64,000 bases of DNA from an uncultured Veillonella sp. (GCF_934230905.1 NZ_CAKQFJ010000001.1:1-64000); one strand, 5' to 3'; positions 1 through 8,564 are shown, counted from the first letter of the stretch. Translations and numbers: made by a program. The notes: generated by a model from the letters alone, not told the origin.

Positions 1-18
1 TTGATAAAACTATGATGG

Positions 19-61
19 CGCCTAACGTGTTAGAGGAATGCACTCCTCTATACGTTAGGCG
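19..61. terminator. Hairpin with the arms of the 38.6-kb toxin-antitoxin terminator
   Basis: A 10-bp perfect stem (CGCCTAACGT / ACGTTAGGCG) encloses a second stem (AGAGGA / TCCTCT). The outer arms are identical to those of the shared terminator at 38636-38677, so this is either a related bidirectional terminator or the end of a second copy of that locus lying left of the window. No coding region is visible on its left because the window starts there. Confidence 0.6.
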
Positions 62-108
62 TTTATCGTTGTACTATATTGACTCAGTAAAACTTCATCA
101 TATCCTAA

Positions 109-138
109 TTGACATAACTCTATAGAATACAGTACAAT
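109..138 (+). promoter_or_regulatory. Sigma-A-type promoter of the leu operon leader
   Basis: TTGACA (109-114) and TACAAT (133-138) are separated by 18 nt, just upstream of the T-box leader. Transcription would start near 145. Confidence 0.7.
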
Positions 139-144
139 ATCCTT

Positions 145-389
145 ATATCTTAAATATGAGCTATGAATGGGTATAAAGGTTTACAAATCCTGCTTTCAGA
201 GAGTTGCCGGTTGGTGCGAGGCAATAGAGGTTGTACGCTGACACTCTCCCGTGAGCTTTGGTGGCGAATACAGCAGTAGTCATCGACGGTGGTTCCGTTA
301 TACCCAAAACGAGTCCCAATTAGGGTGGTACCGTGTTATGAATATAACGCCCCTTTGAGCAACGATTGTTGTTCTGAGGGGCTTTTTTT
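145..389 (+). promoter_or_regulatory. T-box leader of the leu operon (probably tRNA-Leu)
   Basis: A long structured leader ends in the T-box sequence AGGGTGGTACCGTG (322-335) and a terminator with GCCCCT/AGGGGC arms (349-382) followed by a T-run. T-box leaders bind a cognate uncharged tRNA through a specifier codon and the NCCA end, and then favour an antiterminator. The downstream leucine genes imply tRNA-Leu. A CTC triplet in the stem I region (about 245-255) is a possible specifier, but I did not fold it. Confidence 0.9.
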
Positions 390-425
390 ATACTGTTAAA
401 TAATGATAAGAAAAAGGTGGAAATT

Positions 426-1967
426 ATGGATCAAAATCGCGTATATTTCTTTGATACAACCCTTCGTGATGGGGAACAAACACCGGGCGTTGCACTTCGC
501 ACACCAGAAAAGGTAGAGATTGCGAAAGGTCTCGTACGCCTTGGTATTGATGTTATTGAAGCTGGTTTCCCTGCCGCATCTCCTGGGGATTTTGAAGCGG
601 TGCAAACGATTGCTCGTGAAGTACAGGGTGCTACGATTTGTGGTTTGGCTCGTGCCAATGAAAAGGACGTGCAAAAGGTAGCTGAAGCATTGAAAGATGC
701 TGAACGTAGTCGTTTGCATGTGTTCATCGCTACGTCCGAAATTCACATGAAATACAAATTGAAAATGACACGAGAACAAGTCCTAGAAAAGGTAAAATCC
801 ATTTTGGAATTTGCTAAAGGCAAGTTTGATGAAATCGAGTTCTCTGGCGAAGATGCATCTCGTACAGATATGGATTTCTTGTGCGAAGTGTTCGGTGTAG
901 CTATTGCTGGTGGTGCTACTATCCTTAATGTACCAGATACAGTAGGTTACATGATGCCACAAGAGTTCGCATCTAAGATTCGTTACATCAAAGAACATAC
1001 ACCAGGTATTGAAAATGCCATCATTTCCGTTCACTGCCATGATGACCTTGGTCTTGCAAATGCTAACTCCTTGGCTGCTATCGAAGCTGGTGCTCGCCAA
1101 GTAGAATGTACAGTTAATGGTCTTGGTGAACGTGCCGGTAACGTGGGTATCGAAGAGGTTGTGATGTCTCTTAAAACACGTCATGACTATTTCCACGACT
1201 TACAAGTGAACATCGATACAAAACAATTTACAAAATTGTCTAAATTGGTAAGCCGCTTAACAGGCGTGGCAGTTCCTCCAAATAAAGCTATTGTTGGTTC
1301 TAACGCATTTGCTCATGAATCTGGTATTCACCAACATGGTATGATGAGCAACCCTGAAACATATGAAATCATGACGCCTGAATCTGTAGGTGCTGAAAAG
1401 ACAAGTATCGTCCTTGGTAAACACTCTGGCCGTCATGCCTTCGAAGACCATTTGAAAAACTTGGGATTCCATCAAACTTTCACAGAAGAAAAAATCAATG
1501 AATTGTTTGCTAAATTTAAAGATTTGGCAGATAAGAAAAAACATGTATACGATGATGATATCATCGCTATTGTTGTGGAACACATGGATCACAAGAAAGC
1601 CTACGAGCTTGTTGCTCAATACTACAAATTGGGTGAAAAAGGTTATGCGTATGCTGATGTTCGCCTCAATACGCCAGAAGGTGAAAGAGCCGATGCTGCG
1701 GTAGGCGATGGCCCTGTAGATGCCTCCCTTAAAGCGGTTGAACGTGTGGTGGGCTTGCCAATTAGTTTGAAAGATTATCAAATCCGTGCCATCACAGCCG
1801 GCAAGGATGCTCTTGGGGAAGCAACCCTCAAGGTTGAATATAAAGGGCGCATTTACCACGGTCGTGGTATCAGCACCGATATCGTTAAATCAAGTGTAAA
1901 TGCATATATTAATGCAGTTAATTCTATTTTCCTAGCTATGGAGCTAGAACAACAGGAGGAAGAATAA
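426..1967 (+). CDS. leuA: 2-isopropylmalate synthase
   Basis: Catalyses the first committed step of leucine synthesis: acetyl-CoA plus 2-oxoisovalerate to 2-isopropylmalate. The 513-residue product has the DTTLRDGEQTPG metal/substrate motif near the N-terminus, the HCHDDLGLANANS metal-binding HxH motif mid-protein, GLGERAGN, and a C-terminal region (from about residue 390) that fits the LeuA regulatory domain, so leucine feedback is likely. The ATG at 426 follows AAGGTGG by five bases; an in-frame GTG at 417 lies inside that ribosome binding site and was rejected. First gene of leuA-leuC-leuD-leuB behind a T-box; only four bases separate it from leuC. Confidence 0.97.
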   Translation: MDQNRVYFFDTTLRDGEQTPGVALRTPEKVEIAKGLVRLGIDVIEAGFPAASPGDFEAVQTIAREVQGATICGLARANEKDVQKVAEALKDAERSRLHVFIATSEIHMKYKLKMTREQVLEKVKSILEFAKGKFDEIEFSGEDASRTDMDFLCEVFGVAIAGGATILNVPDTVGYMMPQEFASKIRYIKEHTPGIENAIISVHCHDDLGLANANSLAAIEAGARQVECTVNGLGERAGNVGIEEVVMSLKTRHDYFHDLQVNIDTKQFTKLSKLVSRLTGVAVPPNKAIVGSNAFAHESGIHQHGMMSNPETYEIMTPESVGAEKTSIVLGKHSGRHAFEDHLKNLGFHQTFTEEKINELFAKFKDLADKKKHVYDDDIIAIVVEHMDHKKAYELVAQYYKLGEKGYAYADVRLNTPEGERADAAVGDGPVDASLKAVERVVGLPISLKDYQIRAITAGKDALGEATLKVEYKGRIYHGRGISTDIVKSSVNAYINAVNSIFLAMELEQQEEE

Positions 1968-1971
1968 TATT

Positions 1972-3231
1972 ATGGGTATGACCATTACTGAAAAGAACAT
2001 GGCTCGCCACGCAGGTCTTGATGTGGTAAAACCAGGCCAAATCATTGAGTGTCACTTGGATGCTGTGTTGATGAATGACATCACATTCCCACCAGCGCTT
2101 CGTGAATTTAAAAAGATTGAAAAGCCTGTATTTGACCGTCATAAAATCTACTTGGTGCCTGACCATTTCACACCAAATAAAGATATTCAATCTGCTACAC
2201 AAGCGAAAGTCATGCGCGATTTTGTACGTGAACATGGCATTACAAACTACTTTGAAGTCGGTAGAATGGGTATTGAGCACGTTATTTTGCCAGAAAAAGG
2301 CCTTATCGGTCCTGGGGAAATGATGATTGGTGCTGACTCTCACACTTGTACATATGGTGCGGTAAATGCATTCTCCACAGGCGTAGGATCCACGGATGCG
2401 GGCGTTGCTATGGCAGAAGGTAAAACTTGGTTCAAAGTACCTGAAACAATTAAGGTTGAACTTATCGGCAAACCTAACAAATGGGTAACTGGTAAAGACG
2501 TAATCCTTGATTTAATCGGTAAAATCGGCGTAGACGGCGCTCGTTACATGGCCCTTGAATTCGGTGGTGAAGGCGTACAACATATGACTATGGCTGACCG
2601 TTTTACCATCTGTAACATGGCTATCGAAGCGGGCGGTAAATGTGGCGTGTTCCCTTATGATGAAATCACTGAAGCCTATATCAAAGGTCGCGTAAACCGT
2701 CCTGTAGAACCTATTAATGCTGACCCTGATGCGGTGTATGCCCAAACAGTGACAATTGACTTGGCTAAATTGCAACCAGTTGTGGCATTCCCTCATTTAC
2801 CATCCAATACGCATTACATCAATGAAATCGACAAAGATATCAAAATCGATCAAGTTATTATCGGTTCTTGTACAAATGGACGTTATGAGGACTTAGTGGC
2901 AGCTGCGGAAATCTTCAAAGGTCGTAAGGTGGCCCCATTCGTTCGTTGTATTGTAATTCCTGGTTCTCAAGATGTATACGACCAAGCGATGAAAGATGGT
3001 TTGTTGGATATCTTCATTCAAGCAGATTGTGCTGTATCCACGCCAACATGTGGTCCTTGCCTTGGTGGTTACATGGGTATCATGGCAGCTGGTGAAAGAA
3101 CTGTTTCTACTACAAATCGTAACTTCCGTGGTCGTATGGGTCACGTTGATTCTGAAGTATATTTGGCAAGCCCTTACGTGGCGGCAGCAAGTGCTGTATT
3201 AGGCCGCATTGCAGGCCCTGAGGAGGTTTAA
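1972..3231 (+). CDS. leuC: 3-isopropylmalate dehydratase large subunit
   Basis: With LeuD it isomerises 2-isopropylmalate to 3-isopropylmalate using a [4Fe-4S] cluster. The 419-residue protein has the aconitase-family cluster cysteines in GSCTNGR and in TPTCGPCLGG near the C-terminus. It is shorter than the enterobacterial type, like the LeuC/homoaconitase-type subunit that works with a small separate LeuD. AGGAGG (1954-1959) inside the end of leuA precedes the ATG. A second in-frame ATG two codons later is possible. leuD follows after one base, which suggests coupled translation. Confidence 0.96.
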   Translation: MGMTITEKNMARHAGLDVVKPGQIIECHLDAVLMNDITFPPALREFKKIEKPVFDRHKIYLVPDHFTPNKDIQSATQAKVMRDFVREHGITNYFEVGRMGIEHVILPEKGLIGPGEMMIGADSHTCTYGAVNAFSTGVGSTDAGVAMAEGKTWFKVPETIKVELIGKPNKWVTGKDVILDLIGKIGVDGARYMALEFGGEGVQHMTMADRFTICNMAIEAGGKCGVFPYDEITEAYIKGRVNRPVEPINADPDAVYAQTVTIDLAKLQPVVAFPHLPSNTHYINEIDKDIKIDQVIIGSCTNGRYEDLVAAAEIFKGRKVAPFVRCIVIPGSQDVYDQAMKDGLLDIFIQADCAVSTPTCGPCLGGYMGIMAAGERTVSTTNRNFRGRMGHVDSEVYLASPYVAAASAVLGRIAGPEEV

Positions 3232-3232
3232 T

Positions 3233-3724
3233 ATGGATTTTGAAAGTAAAAAAATCTGGCGCTATGGCGACGATGTAGATACAGACGTAATCATTCCAGC
3301 TCGTTACTTAGCGATTGCTGATTGGAACGAATTGGCTGAACATGCGATGGAAGATATTGATACAACCTTCGCTCCTAATGTGAAAGCTGGCGAAATCATG
3401 GTAGCTGGCAAAAACTTTGGTTGCGGTTCCTCTCGTGAACACGCACCAGGCGTTATAAAAGCAAAAGGCGTGCCTGTTATTGTAGCACACTCCTTTGCAC
3501 GTATCTTCTTCCGTAATGCTATCAATATTGGCTTACCAGTTATTGAAATTGGTGATCAAGTAGATCGTATCGATGCAGGCGATGCTATTGGTGTAGACTT
3601 GTCCAAAGGCATCGTGTACAACTTGATTAAAAACGAACAATACCAAGGCACTGAGTTGCCACAATTCATTCAAGATATTGCGGCAGCAGGAGGTCTTGTA
3701 AACTTTGCGAAACATCGCAAATAA
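3233..3724 (+). CDS. leuD: 3-isopropylmalate dehydratase small subunit
   Basis: Swivelling-domain subunit of isopropylmalate isomerase, 163 residues, the usual size for the short LeuD type. It shows the characteristic DVDTDVIIPARYL segment and the GKNFGCGSSREHAP substrate-binding loop. The ATG at 3233 is preceded by AGGAGG (3221-3226), which lies within the last codons of leuC. A longer in-frame start at 3209 overlaps leuC and lacks its own ribosome binding site, so it was not used. Confidence 0.96.
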   Translation: MDFESKKIWRYGDDVDTDVIIPARYLAIADWNELAEHAMEDIDTTFAPNVKAGEIMVAGKNFGCGSSREHAPGVIKAKGVPVIVAHSFARIFFRNAINIGLPVIEIGDQVDRIDAGDAIGVDLSKGIVYNLIKNEQYQGTELPQFIQDIAAAGGLVNFAKHRK

Positions 3725-3741
3725 GCACGTAGCCGAGCCTC

Positions 3742-3787
3742 GGTGATGCTCTGACGCTCCAGCTAGCTGGAGCTTTAGGACTTCACC
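3742..3787 (+). promoter_or_regulatory. Hairpin between leuD and leuB
   Basis: A long imperfect hairpin contains the perfect stem GCTCCAGC/GCTGGAGC (3756-3773), extended by GGTGA...TCACC (3742-3787). It has no T-run, so it is unlikely to be a full terminator. It could tune leuB relative to leuACD by RNA processing or pausing (inference). The flanks repeat GCCTCGG on both sides. Confidence 0.45.
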
Positions 3788-3823
3788 TTGCCTCGGATGA
3801 ATGTAGTATATGAGGAAATAAGA

Positions 3824-4894
3824 ATGAGCGAAAAAAATATCGTATTGATTCCTGGTGATGGTATCGGTACTGAAATTATTGCAGCAGCGAAGGCTGTATG
3901 TGATGTGGCTTTTGATAAAGCCGGTGTAAAGGTTAATTGGATTGATAAAAAAGCGGGCGGTGCGTCTATTGATGCATATGGTGTGCCTTTGACTGAGGAT
4001 ACTATTGAGGCTTGTAAAAAGGCTGATGCGGTATTGCTTGGTGCTGTAGGTGGTCCTAAATGGGATAATGTAGATCCTTCTATTCGTCCTGAAAAGGCAA
4101 TTCTTGGCCTTCGAAAGGAGTTAGGTCTGTTCTGTAACTTGCGTCCCGTTAAAATTTATCCATCCTTGCAAGAATATTCTCCACTTAAAAAGGAACTGGT
4201 ACAAGATGTAGATTTTGTTATCGTTCGTGAGTTAACTGGTGGTATTTATTTTGGTGAACGCGAAGAGGCACAAGGTGAAGGTGCTAATGAGTTTGCTTGG
4301 GATAAAGAAACATATAGCCGTTACGAAGTAGAGCGTATCATGGATATTGCTATGGAGACTGCTCGTAAACGCAATAAAAAGGTTGTATCTGTAGATAAAG
4401 CTAATGTATTAGCTTCTTCTCGTTTATGGCGTAAAATTGCTCAAGAGAAAGCAACGGCTAACCCAGATATTGCGACTGATTACTTCTATGTAGATAATAC
4501 AGCGATGCAACTCGTTGTTAATCCTGCACAGTTTGATGTAATCGTTACAACTAACTTATTTGGCGATATCTTGTCCGATGAAGGTGCTGTTATCTCTGGC
4601 TCTATTGGGCTTTTACCATCCGCATCTATGGGGACTGGTACAGCATTATATGAACCAATCCACGGTTCTGCACCAGATATTATGGGCCAAAATTTGGCAA
4701 ATCCATTGGGTACAATCTTGTCCGCTGCTATGATGTGCCGTCACTCCCTTGATTTACCTCAAGTGGCTGACGCTATTGAAAAGGCTGTTGAACAAGTTCT
4801 CGTTGATGGTTATCGCACAGGCGATATCTATCGCGACGGTTTAAAACGTGTGGGTACGACAGAAATGGCACAAGCTGTTATTGAACGTTTGTAG
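3824..4894 (+). CDS. leuB: 3-isopropylmalate dehydrogenase
   Basis: Oxidatively decarboxylates 3-isopropylmalate with NAD+, the third leucine-specific step. The 356-residue protein begins with the family signature IVLIPGDGIGTEI, contains RELTGGIYFGE and SVDKANVLASSRLWR, and has the Mg-binding aspartates in LFGDILSDEGA followed by GLLPSASMG. The start at 3824 has a TGAGGA ribosome binding site. An in-frame ATG at 3788 would run through the upstream hairpin and was rejected. Last gene of the leu operon, 99 bases after leuD. Confidence 0.96.
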   Translation: MSEKNIVLIPGDGIGTEIIAAAKAVCDVAFDKAGVKVNWIDKKAGGASIDAYGVPLTEDTIEACKKADAVLLGAVGGPKWDNVDPSIRPEKAILGLRKELGLFCNLRPVKIYPSLQEYSPLKKELVQDVDFVIVRELTGGIYFGEREEAQGEGANEFAWDKETYSRYEVERIMDIAMETARKRNKKVVSVDKANVLASSRLWRKIAQEKATANPDIATDYFYVDNTAMQLVVNPAQFDVIVTTNLFGDILSDEGAVISGSIGLLPSASMGTGTALYEPIHGSAPDIMGQNLANPLGTILSAAMMCRHSLDLPQVADAIEKAVEQVLVDGYRTGDIYRDGLKRVGTTEMAQAVIERL

Positions 4895-5058
4895 TCATGT
4901 AAGGCCGTGCATCTTGACTAGTTCTCTGATTTCTGTCATATAGTCAGATGCATGATCCTATATCATGTGCGGTAAAAGAACGCTTACGACATTGCATCGC
5001 ATTTGGTGAGGTATTTTTTAGTTTGTATTTAGTATAGTTTTAGAATGAGGTGTTTACC

Positions 5059-5589
5059 ATGAAATCAACTATTTACAGAAATCTCACTATTACTGCGTTA
5101 TTAATGGCTTTAGCAATTATGATACCTATCGTAATGCCATTGAAAGTCGTCATACCACCGGCTTCTTATACAGTGGCCAGCCATGTGCCAATCTTTTTGG
5201 CTATGTTTTTATCACGTAAATCGGCGGCTTGTGTAGTTATTGGATCCACGTTAGGATTCTTTGTAGCAGGATTTCCTCTTATTATTGTTATGCGTGCAGC
5301 AACACATATCTTTTTTGCTTTGTTCGGCGCTTGGTATCTTAAAAATCACATGGAAGTATTATCAAATGCTCTTTCTTTTTTGACTTTTAACTTTGTGTGC
5401 GCTATCATTCATGCTATTGGTGAAGTTGTTGCATGCTTACTATTCTATACAACTACTACATTACCGAATATCGATTTGATGTACGTTGTATTCGTCCTCG
5501 TTGGAGGCGGCGCTTTTGTGCATAGTATGGTTGATGGATATATTTCCTTGTATATCTACAAGGCCATACCAAAATCTATCATTGAATAG
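5059..5589 (+). CDS. ECF transporter S component (substrate-binding membrane subunit)
   Basis: A 176-residue, very hydrophobic protein with about five to six predicted membrane segments. The segment MPLKVVIPPASYTVASHVPI resembles energy-coupling-factor S components of the niacin/NiaX-like group as I remember them, but the substrate cannot be fixed from sequence alone. S components pair with a shared EcfT/EcfA module, which is not encoded in this window. The ATG at 5059 follows TGAGGTG. The 164-base stretch after leuB may hold its promoter; I recognised no known riboswitch there. Confidence 0.75.
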   Translation: MKSTIYRNLTITALLMALAIMIPIVMPLKVVIPPASYTVASHVPIFLAMFLSRKSAACVVIGSTLGFFVAGFPLIIVMRAATHIFFALFGAWYLKNHMEVLSNALSFLTFNFVCAIIHAIGEVVACLLFYTTTTLPNIDLMYVVFVLVGGGAFVHSMVDGYISLYIYKAIPKSIIE

Positions 5590-5616
5590 ATTCTGAATTG
5601 AGGCATCACTGTAAAT

Positions 5617-5658
5617 AAAATGTGCCCCCATACAGATTAATGTATGGGGGCACATTTT
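5617..5658. terminator. Bidirectional terminator
   Basis: A perfect 17-bp stem (AAAATGTGCCCCCATAC and its complement) with A and T runs on both sides separates the convergent S-component and lipoprotein genes. Confidence 0.9.
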
Positions 5659-5659
5659 A

Positions 5660-6265
5660 TTATTTATTGTCTGTTAAAGCACTATCGTCAAAAGTGATTT
5701 TGCCTAATGTAACATGGTCTGTTGATTTATTGAGACCACGTTTTCCGTATTTGTGATATTCTATTTTTAACTCTTGATTCATGGCGAATTGTAGTTGTTT
5801 TAAAATAGTATCAGTAACGTCTTGAGACGTTTCCTTTTTAAAGCGGATACCGTTGAATAACAAAGAATTATCTTTTTCAATAAAATAAATGTTACCAAGA
5901 CCTTTACCTACAATCAATTGATCTTTATCCTTGTTGAGTTGAGCTGTAGCACTAGATAAGTCTGACTTTTGTTTAGTAAGTACAAAATTTATATCAAATG
6001 TAACATCTTTAGGCTTTGCTTCATTAAGGATAAAGGATAGGAAATAACTAGTTGGCATAGGATAACCTTTTTCTGGTTCATAGGTGTAAGCATCTTCGGT
6101 GATGAGATAAGAGTCCCCGTTTTCTTGAACGGATAGTTTGTACATTGTCTTATCTCCGTCATAACCAACCCAAGTACCTTCAAATGTATTTTTACCACAA
6201 CCAGATGTGATTAATAGAGCTATAAGCGCAATTATAAGCAGGCTGAGTTTTAATATATTCTTCAT
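5660..6265 (-). CDS. Small lipoprotein, family unknown
   Basis: A 201-residue protein with a lipoprotein signal peptide: charged start, hydrophobic stretch, then TSGC with Cys23 as the probable lipidated residue. The mature part starts with an FEGTWVGYDGDK segment and is predicted to be mostly beta strand. The FEGTW motif is also found right after the signal in the next lipoprotein upstream (6277-6876), so the two are tandem paralogues. I do not recognise the family. A strong GGAGG site precedes the start. It likely sits on the outer surface of the inner membrane or on the outer membrane of this diderm. Confidence 0.75.
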   Translation of the reverse strand: MKNILKLSLLIIALIALLITSGCGKNTFEGTWVGYDGDKTMYKLSVQENGDSYLITEDAYTYEPEKGYPMPTSYFLSFILNEAKPKDVTFDINFVLTKQKSDLSSATAQLNKDKDQLIVGKGLGNIYFIEKDNSLLFNGIRFKKETSQDVTDTILKQLQFAMNQELKIEYHKYGKRGLNKSTDHVTLGKITFDDSALTDNK

Positions 6266-6276
6266 CGTAAACCTCC

Positions 6277-6876
6277 TTATTGTGCACCATCTAAAATAGA
6301 ATCATCAAACGAGAAATCAAATTGAATTGTTGGTTTTTGAATTGAATCTTTCATATATTCTTTGTTATTTTCGATGTTACTATTTTTTATAGCATCTTGC
6401 ATTTTTGGTAAATATGTTTTTACCGAATTATCGTCAGATTGCTTATGGAATACAATATCTTCGATAATTAATGTATCATCTTTTTCATTGTATAAAATAG
6501 ACATATTTGTGTTGTCTTTATTTAGCGTTATACGATTATTCGACACATTGCCAACTACATTGTATATAACTCCATTCTTTCTCTGTAAAAGATAGTCAGC
6601 GTGAACAGGTACTGTTTCTCCAGTTTTTCGAAGCATTCGTGCATCGAAAATTCCGCTTGAGGAGGAATCCATCAAAGCTTTATAGTTATAGTTGGTTAAA
6701 GAAACAATAGCTTGTTTATTTAAGCTTTCTACTTTTAACTCAGAGACACCTTTATTTTTATCAAAAGCAATCCAAGTGCCTTCAAACTTGCTAGCATCAT
6801 TACCAGTGCTACCACATGCTGTGATGAGCATCATCATAAAAGCTAGTAGTAACCCAATTAAAATGTTTCTTTTCAT
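6277..6876 (-). CDS. Small lipoprotein, paralogue of the adjacent one
   Basis: A 199-residue lipoprotein with lipobox LITAC (Cys21), followed shortly by FEGTWIAFDKNKG, matching the N-terminus of the neighbouring lipoprotein at 5660-6265. The start at 6876 has AAGGAGA immediately upstream; an in-frame upstream start at 6942 would lie inside the preceding gene and lacks a lipoprotein signal. It ends 11 bases before the next gene and probably belongs to one operon with the frameshifted lipoprotein upstream. Function unknown. Confidence 0.75.
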   Translation of the reverse strand: MKRNILIGLLLAFMMMLITACGSTGNDASKFEGTWIAFDKNKGVSELKVESLNKQAIVSLTNYNYKALMDSSSSGIFDARMLRKTGETVPVHADYLLQRKNGVIYNVVGNVSNNRITLNKDNTNMSILYNEKDDTLIIEDIVFHKQSDDNSVKTYLPKMQDAIKNSNIENNKEYMKDSIQKPTIQFDFSFDDSILDGAQ

Positions 6877-6886
6877 AGTAGTCTCC

Positions 6887-7527
6887 TTAGGCAGCGTCAC
6901 CATAGTATTTACGACGTAAATAGAACCAATAACCAGCACCACCTACGATGATGATTACAAGAGCAATCCCTCCATAGAGCAACCAACTATGACTTGGCTT
7001 GAAGGTGAAATGGATTTTACTATTTTCAGGGAAGGTTACTGTATTTCCTTTAATGGCACCATCTTGTACGCTCTCTTTAATAATATCGCCATCTACAGTA
7101 ATATTAGTTTGGCCGGCAGCCGTACCTAAATCTATAATATATGCATCGTCAGCCGTTTTTTGTAAAGCAGGCTCCTTAGATTTTCCTGTAAATTGGCTTG
7201 TAATAGCATTACGCATTTGTTCTAATTCAGTGCCATTGGCAAATTTTACTTCTACTTTCCAGACGGGGCGAGATGTTGTGTCTGATTCTTCGACTGTTTG
7301 CATTTTTCCTTCTGCATTAGGTGCTTTTAATGTATAGTTTTGTACATTGTTTTTGGTTAATGCATCGGTAATGGTTTTCTTTTCTAATGGACCTGATTGG
7401 GAATTTACGGTTGCATCCCAGGTACACCACTACCATCATTTTTAATTGTGATATTTGAGTTAATTGTGGCACACCCAGATAACACTAACATACATAGACT
7501 TAGAATCATAAGGCATAATCGTCTCAT
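6887..7527 (-). pseudogene. LppM-like membrane-anchored lipoprotein, frameshifted
   Basis: The 5' part (7527 to about 7424) encodes a lipoprotein signal with LSGC (Cys19) and a following NITIKNDGSG segment. The frame then hits a stop at 7405-7407. In another frame the sequence continues as TWDATVNSQSG and runs without a stop to 6887, ending in a transmembrane helix (about 20 residues) and a basic tail. The break lies at 7421-7430, where GGTGTACC reads as GGTACC plus an extra GT; removing two bases joins the frames. The signal-beta domain-C-terminal helix layout resembles LppM/DUF3153-like proteins. It could be a true pseudogene, a phase-variable site or a sequencing error. The downstream segment has no good start of its own. 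Confidence 0.75.
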
Positions 7528-7643
7528 AATAGTCCTCTCTTTCAAACTACAAAATTTAAACTATCTATAAAATGCTAGTTATGCTATATTGTACATTAAT
7601 TAGATAAACCTAGGCAATATATGTAGTTGAAAGGAACGATGAA

Positions 7644-8306
7644 ATGTTAATGAAATTTAAACAGTTTGGAATTGTTAAGGGTGTGCTGAGTATTGTAGTA
7701 GTGATTGGTATACTTGTAGGTGCTGGATATGGACTGTATTATCAATTTGTGTATAAGCAGTCCCCAGAATATTCTCTTCGAGTAATTTATAAAGCGATTC
7801 AGGATGGTGATACAGATACATTTTTTGCGATGGTTGATGGTGAAGGTATTTTACATAAGGTGTTTGATCCGTATATTGAAAAACTGTTGAAAGAATCTGA
7901 TGGGCGGAATATATCTCAAACTAATTCAAAAGGAGAAACTAAGATTTTGAACCTTGGAGAAGCGTTGCTGTTTACAGCAATTGATAATTATTATTTAGAT
8001 GTAAAAGAGGTATTACTTAACCAAGATTTAAAAAGTCATATACCACATAGACCTGACCCTAAAGATCCATTTAAAGATAATTTGCAAACGTTAAAAGAGG
8101 TAGGCCGATATGAATTAATTTCTATAGAAGAGAAAAATAGGAACAATGGAGTTGTTAATATAGAAATTCGTGCATTGGATACTAAGACTAATGAAACTAA
8201 AGTATTTCCGATAGAGATGACTCAAATGGATAATAAGATGTGGCGGATTACCGGCTATGATTATAAGACATATGACTTGCCATATGATGGGTTTGATAGG
8301 ATTTAA
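7644..8306 (+). CDS. Anchored extracytoplasmic protein of unknown function
   Basis: A 220-residue protein with a short basic N-terminus, one transmembrane helix (about residues 12-34) and a soluble extracytoplasmic part. The segment YSLRVIYKAIQDGDTDTFFAMVD resembles helical starts of small NTF2/DUF2939-like domains, but the assignment is weak. AAAGGA lies eight bases before the ATG. It is divergent from the three lipoprotein genes, with about 115 bases of shared AT-rich promoter region between them. Confidence 0.7.
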   Translation: MLMKFKQFGIVKGVLSIVVVIGILVGAGYGLYYQFVYKQSPEYSLRVIYKAIQDGDTDTFFAMVDGEGILHKVFDPYIEKLLKESDGRNISQTNSKGETKILNLGEALLFTAIDNYYLDVKEVLLNQDLKSHIPHRPDPKDPFKDNLQTLKEVGRYELISIEEKNRNNGVVNIEIRALDTKTNETKVFPIEMTQMDNKMWRITGYDYKTYDLPYDGFDRI

Positions 8307-8338
8307 TTAGATAGTGTATTTTGTTTTGCGTTACTTGA

Positions 8339-8368
8339 TTGACATTAATAAAATTTAATTGATATACT
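8339..8368 (+). promoter_or_regulatory. Promoter of a probable small RNA
   Basis: TTGACA (8339-8344), 18 nt, TATACT (8363-8368). A near-consensus promoter with no following ORF, only a short structured segment and a terminator. Confidence 0.65.
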
Positions 8369-8374
8369 CTATTT

Positions 8375-8462
8375 ACAGATAACGTCTTAGAGACATTAAA
8401 GGACGGAATGTTCGTCTCTCGGTTGTCTCAGTTGACCCCCATACTTTGTATGGGGTTTTCTT
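8375..8462 (+). ncRNA. Candidate small RNA of about 88 nt
   Basis: Downstream of the promoter at 8339-8368, the sequence forms a hairpin (AGAG-ACATT / AATGT...CTCT, 8389-8419) with an AAAGGACGG loop, then a short linker, then a terminator with a CCCCATAC/GTATGGGG stem (8437-8456) and a T-rich tail. No start codon with a ribosome binding site is present. ileS has its own promoter and T-box further down, so this looks like an independent transcript. I do not recognise an RNA family. It might also be a premature-terminating leader. Confidence 0.5.
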
Positions 8463-8528
8463 ATACCGTTCCGAATTATTTACATTGTTTTGCATGCATA
8501 TGTACTAATAAGAGGTATGGTTTCCTAG

Positions 8529-8558
8529 TTGACAACCTACCCTTATGGGCCCTATAAT
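8529..8558 (+). promoter_or_regulatory. Promoter of the ileS T-box leader
   Basis: TTGACA (8529-8534) and TATAAT (8553-8558), both perfect hexamers, with an 18-nt spacer. Confidence 0.85.
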
Positions 8559-8564
8559 TATCTA

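Noticed and set aside
1257..1859. 200-codon ORF antisense to leuA
   Set aside because: Shadow of a strongly recognised gene; no start signal and cysteine/phenylalanine-rich composition typical of reverse-strand reading.
8375..8462. Riboswitch controlling ileS
   Set aside because: ileS has its own promoter and T-box downstream of this terminator, and the segment does not match an aptamer I know.
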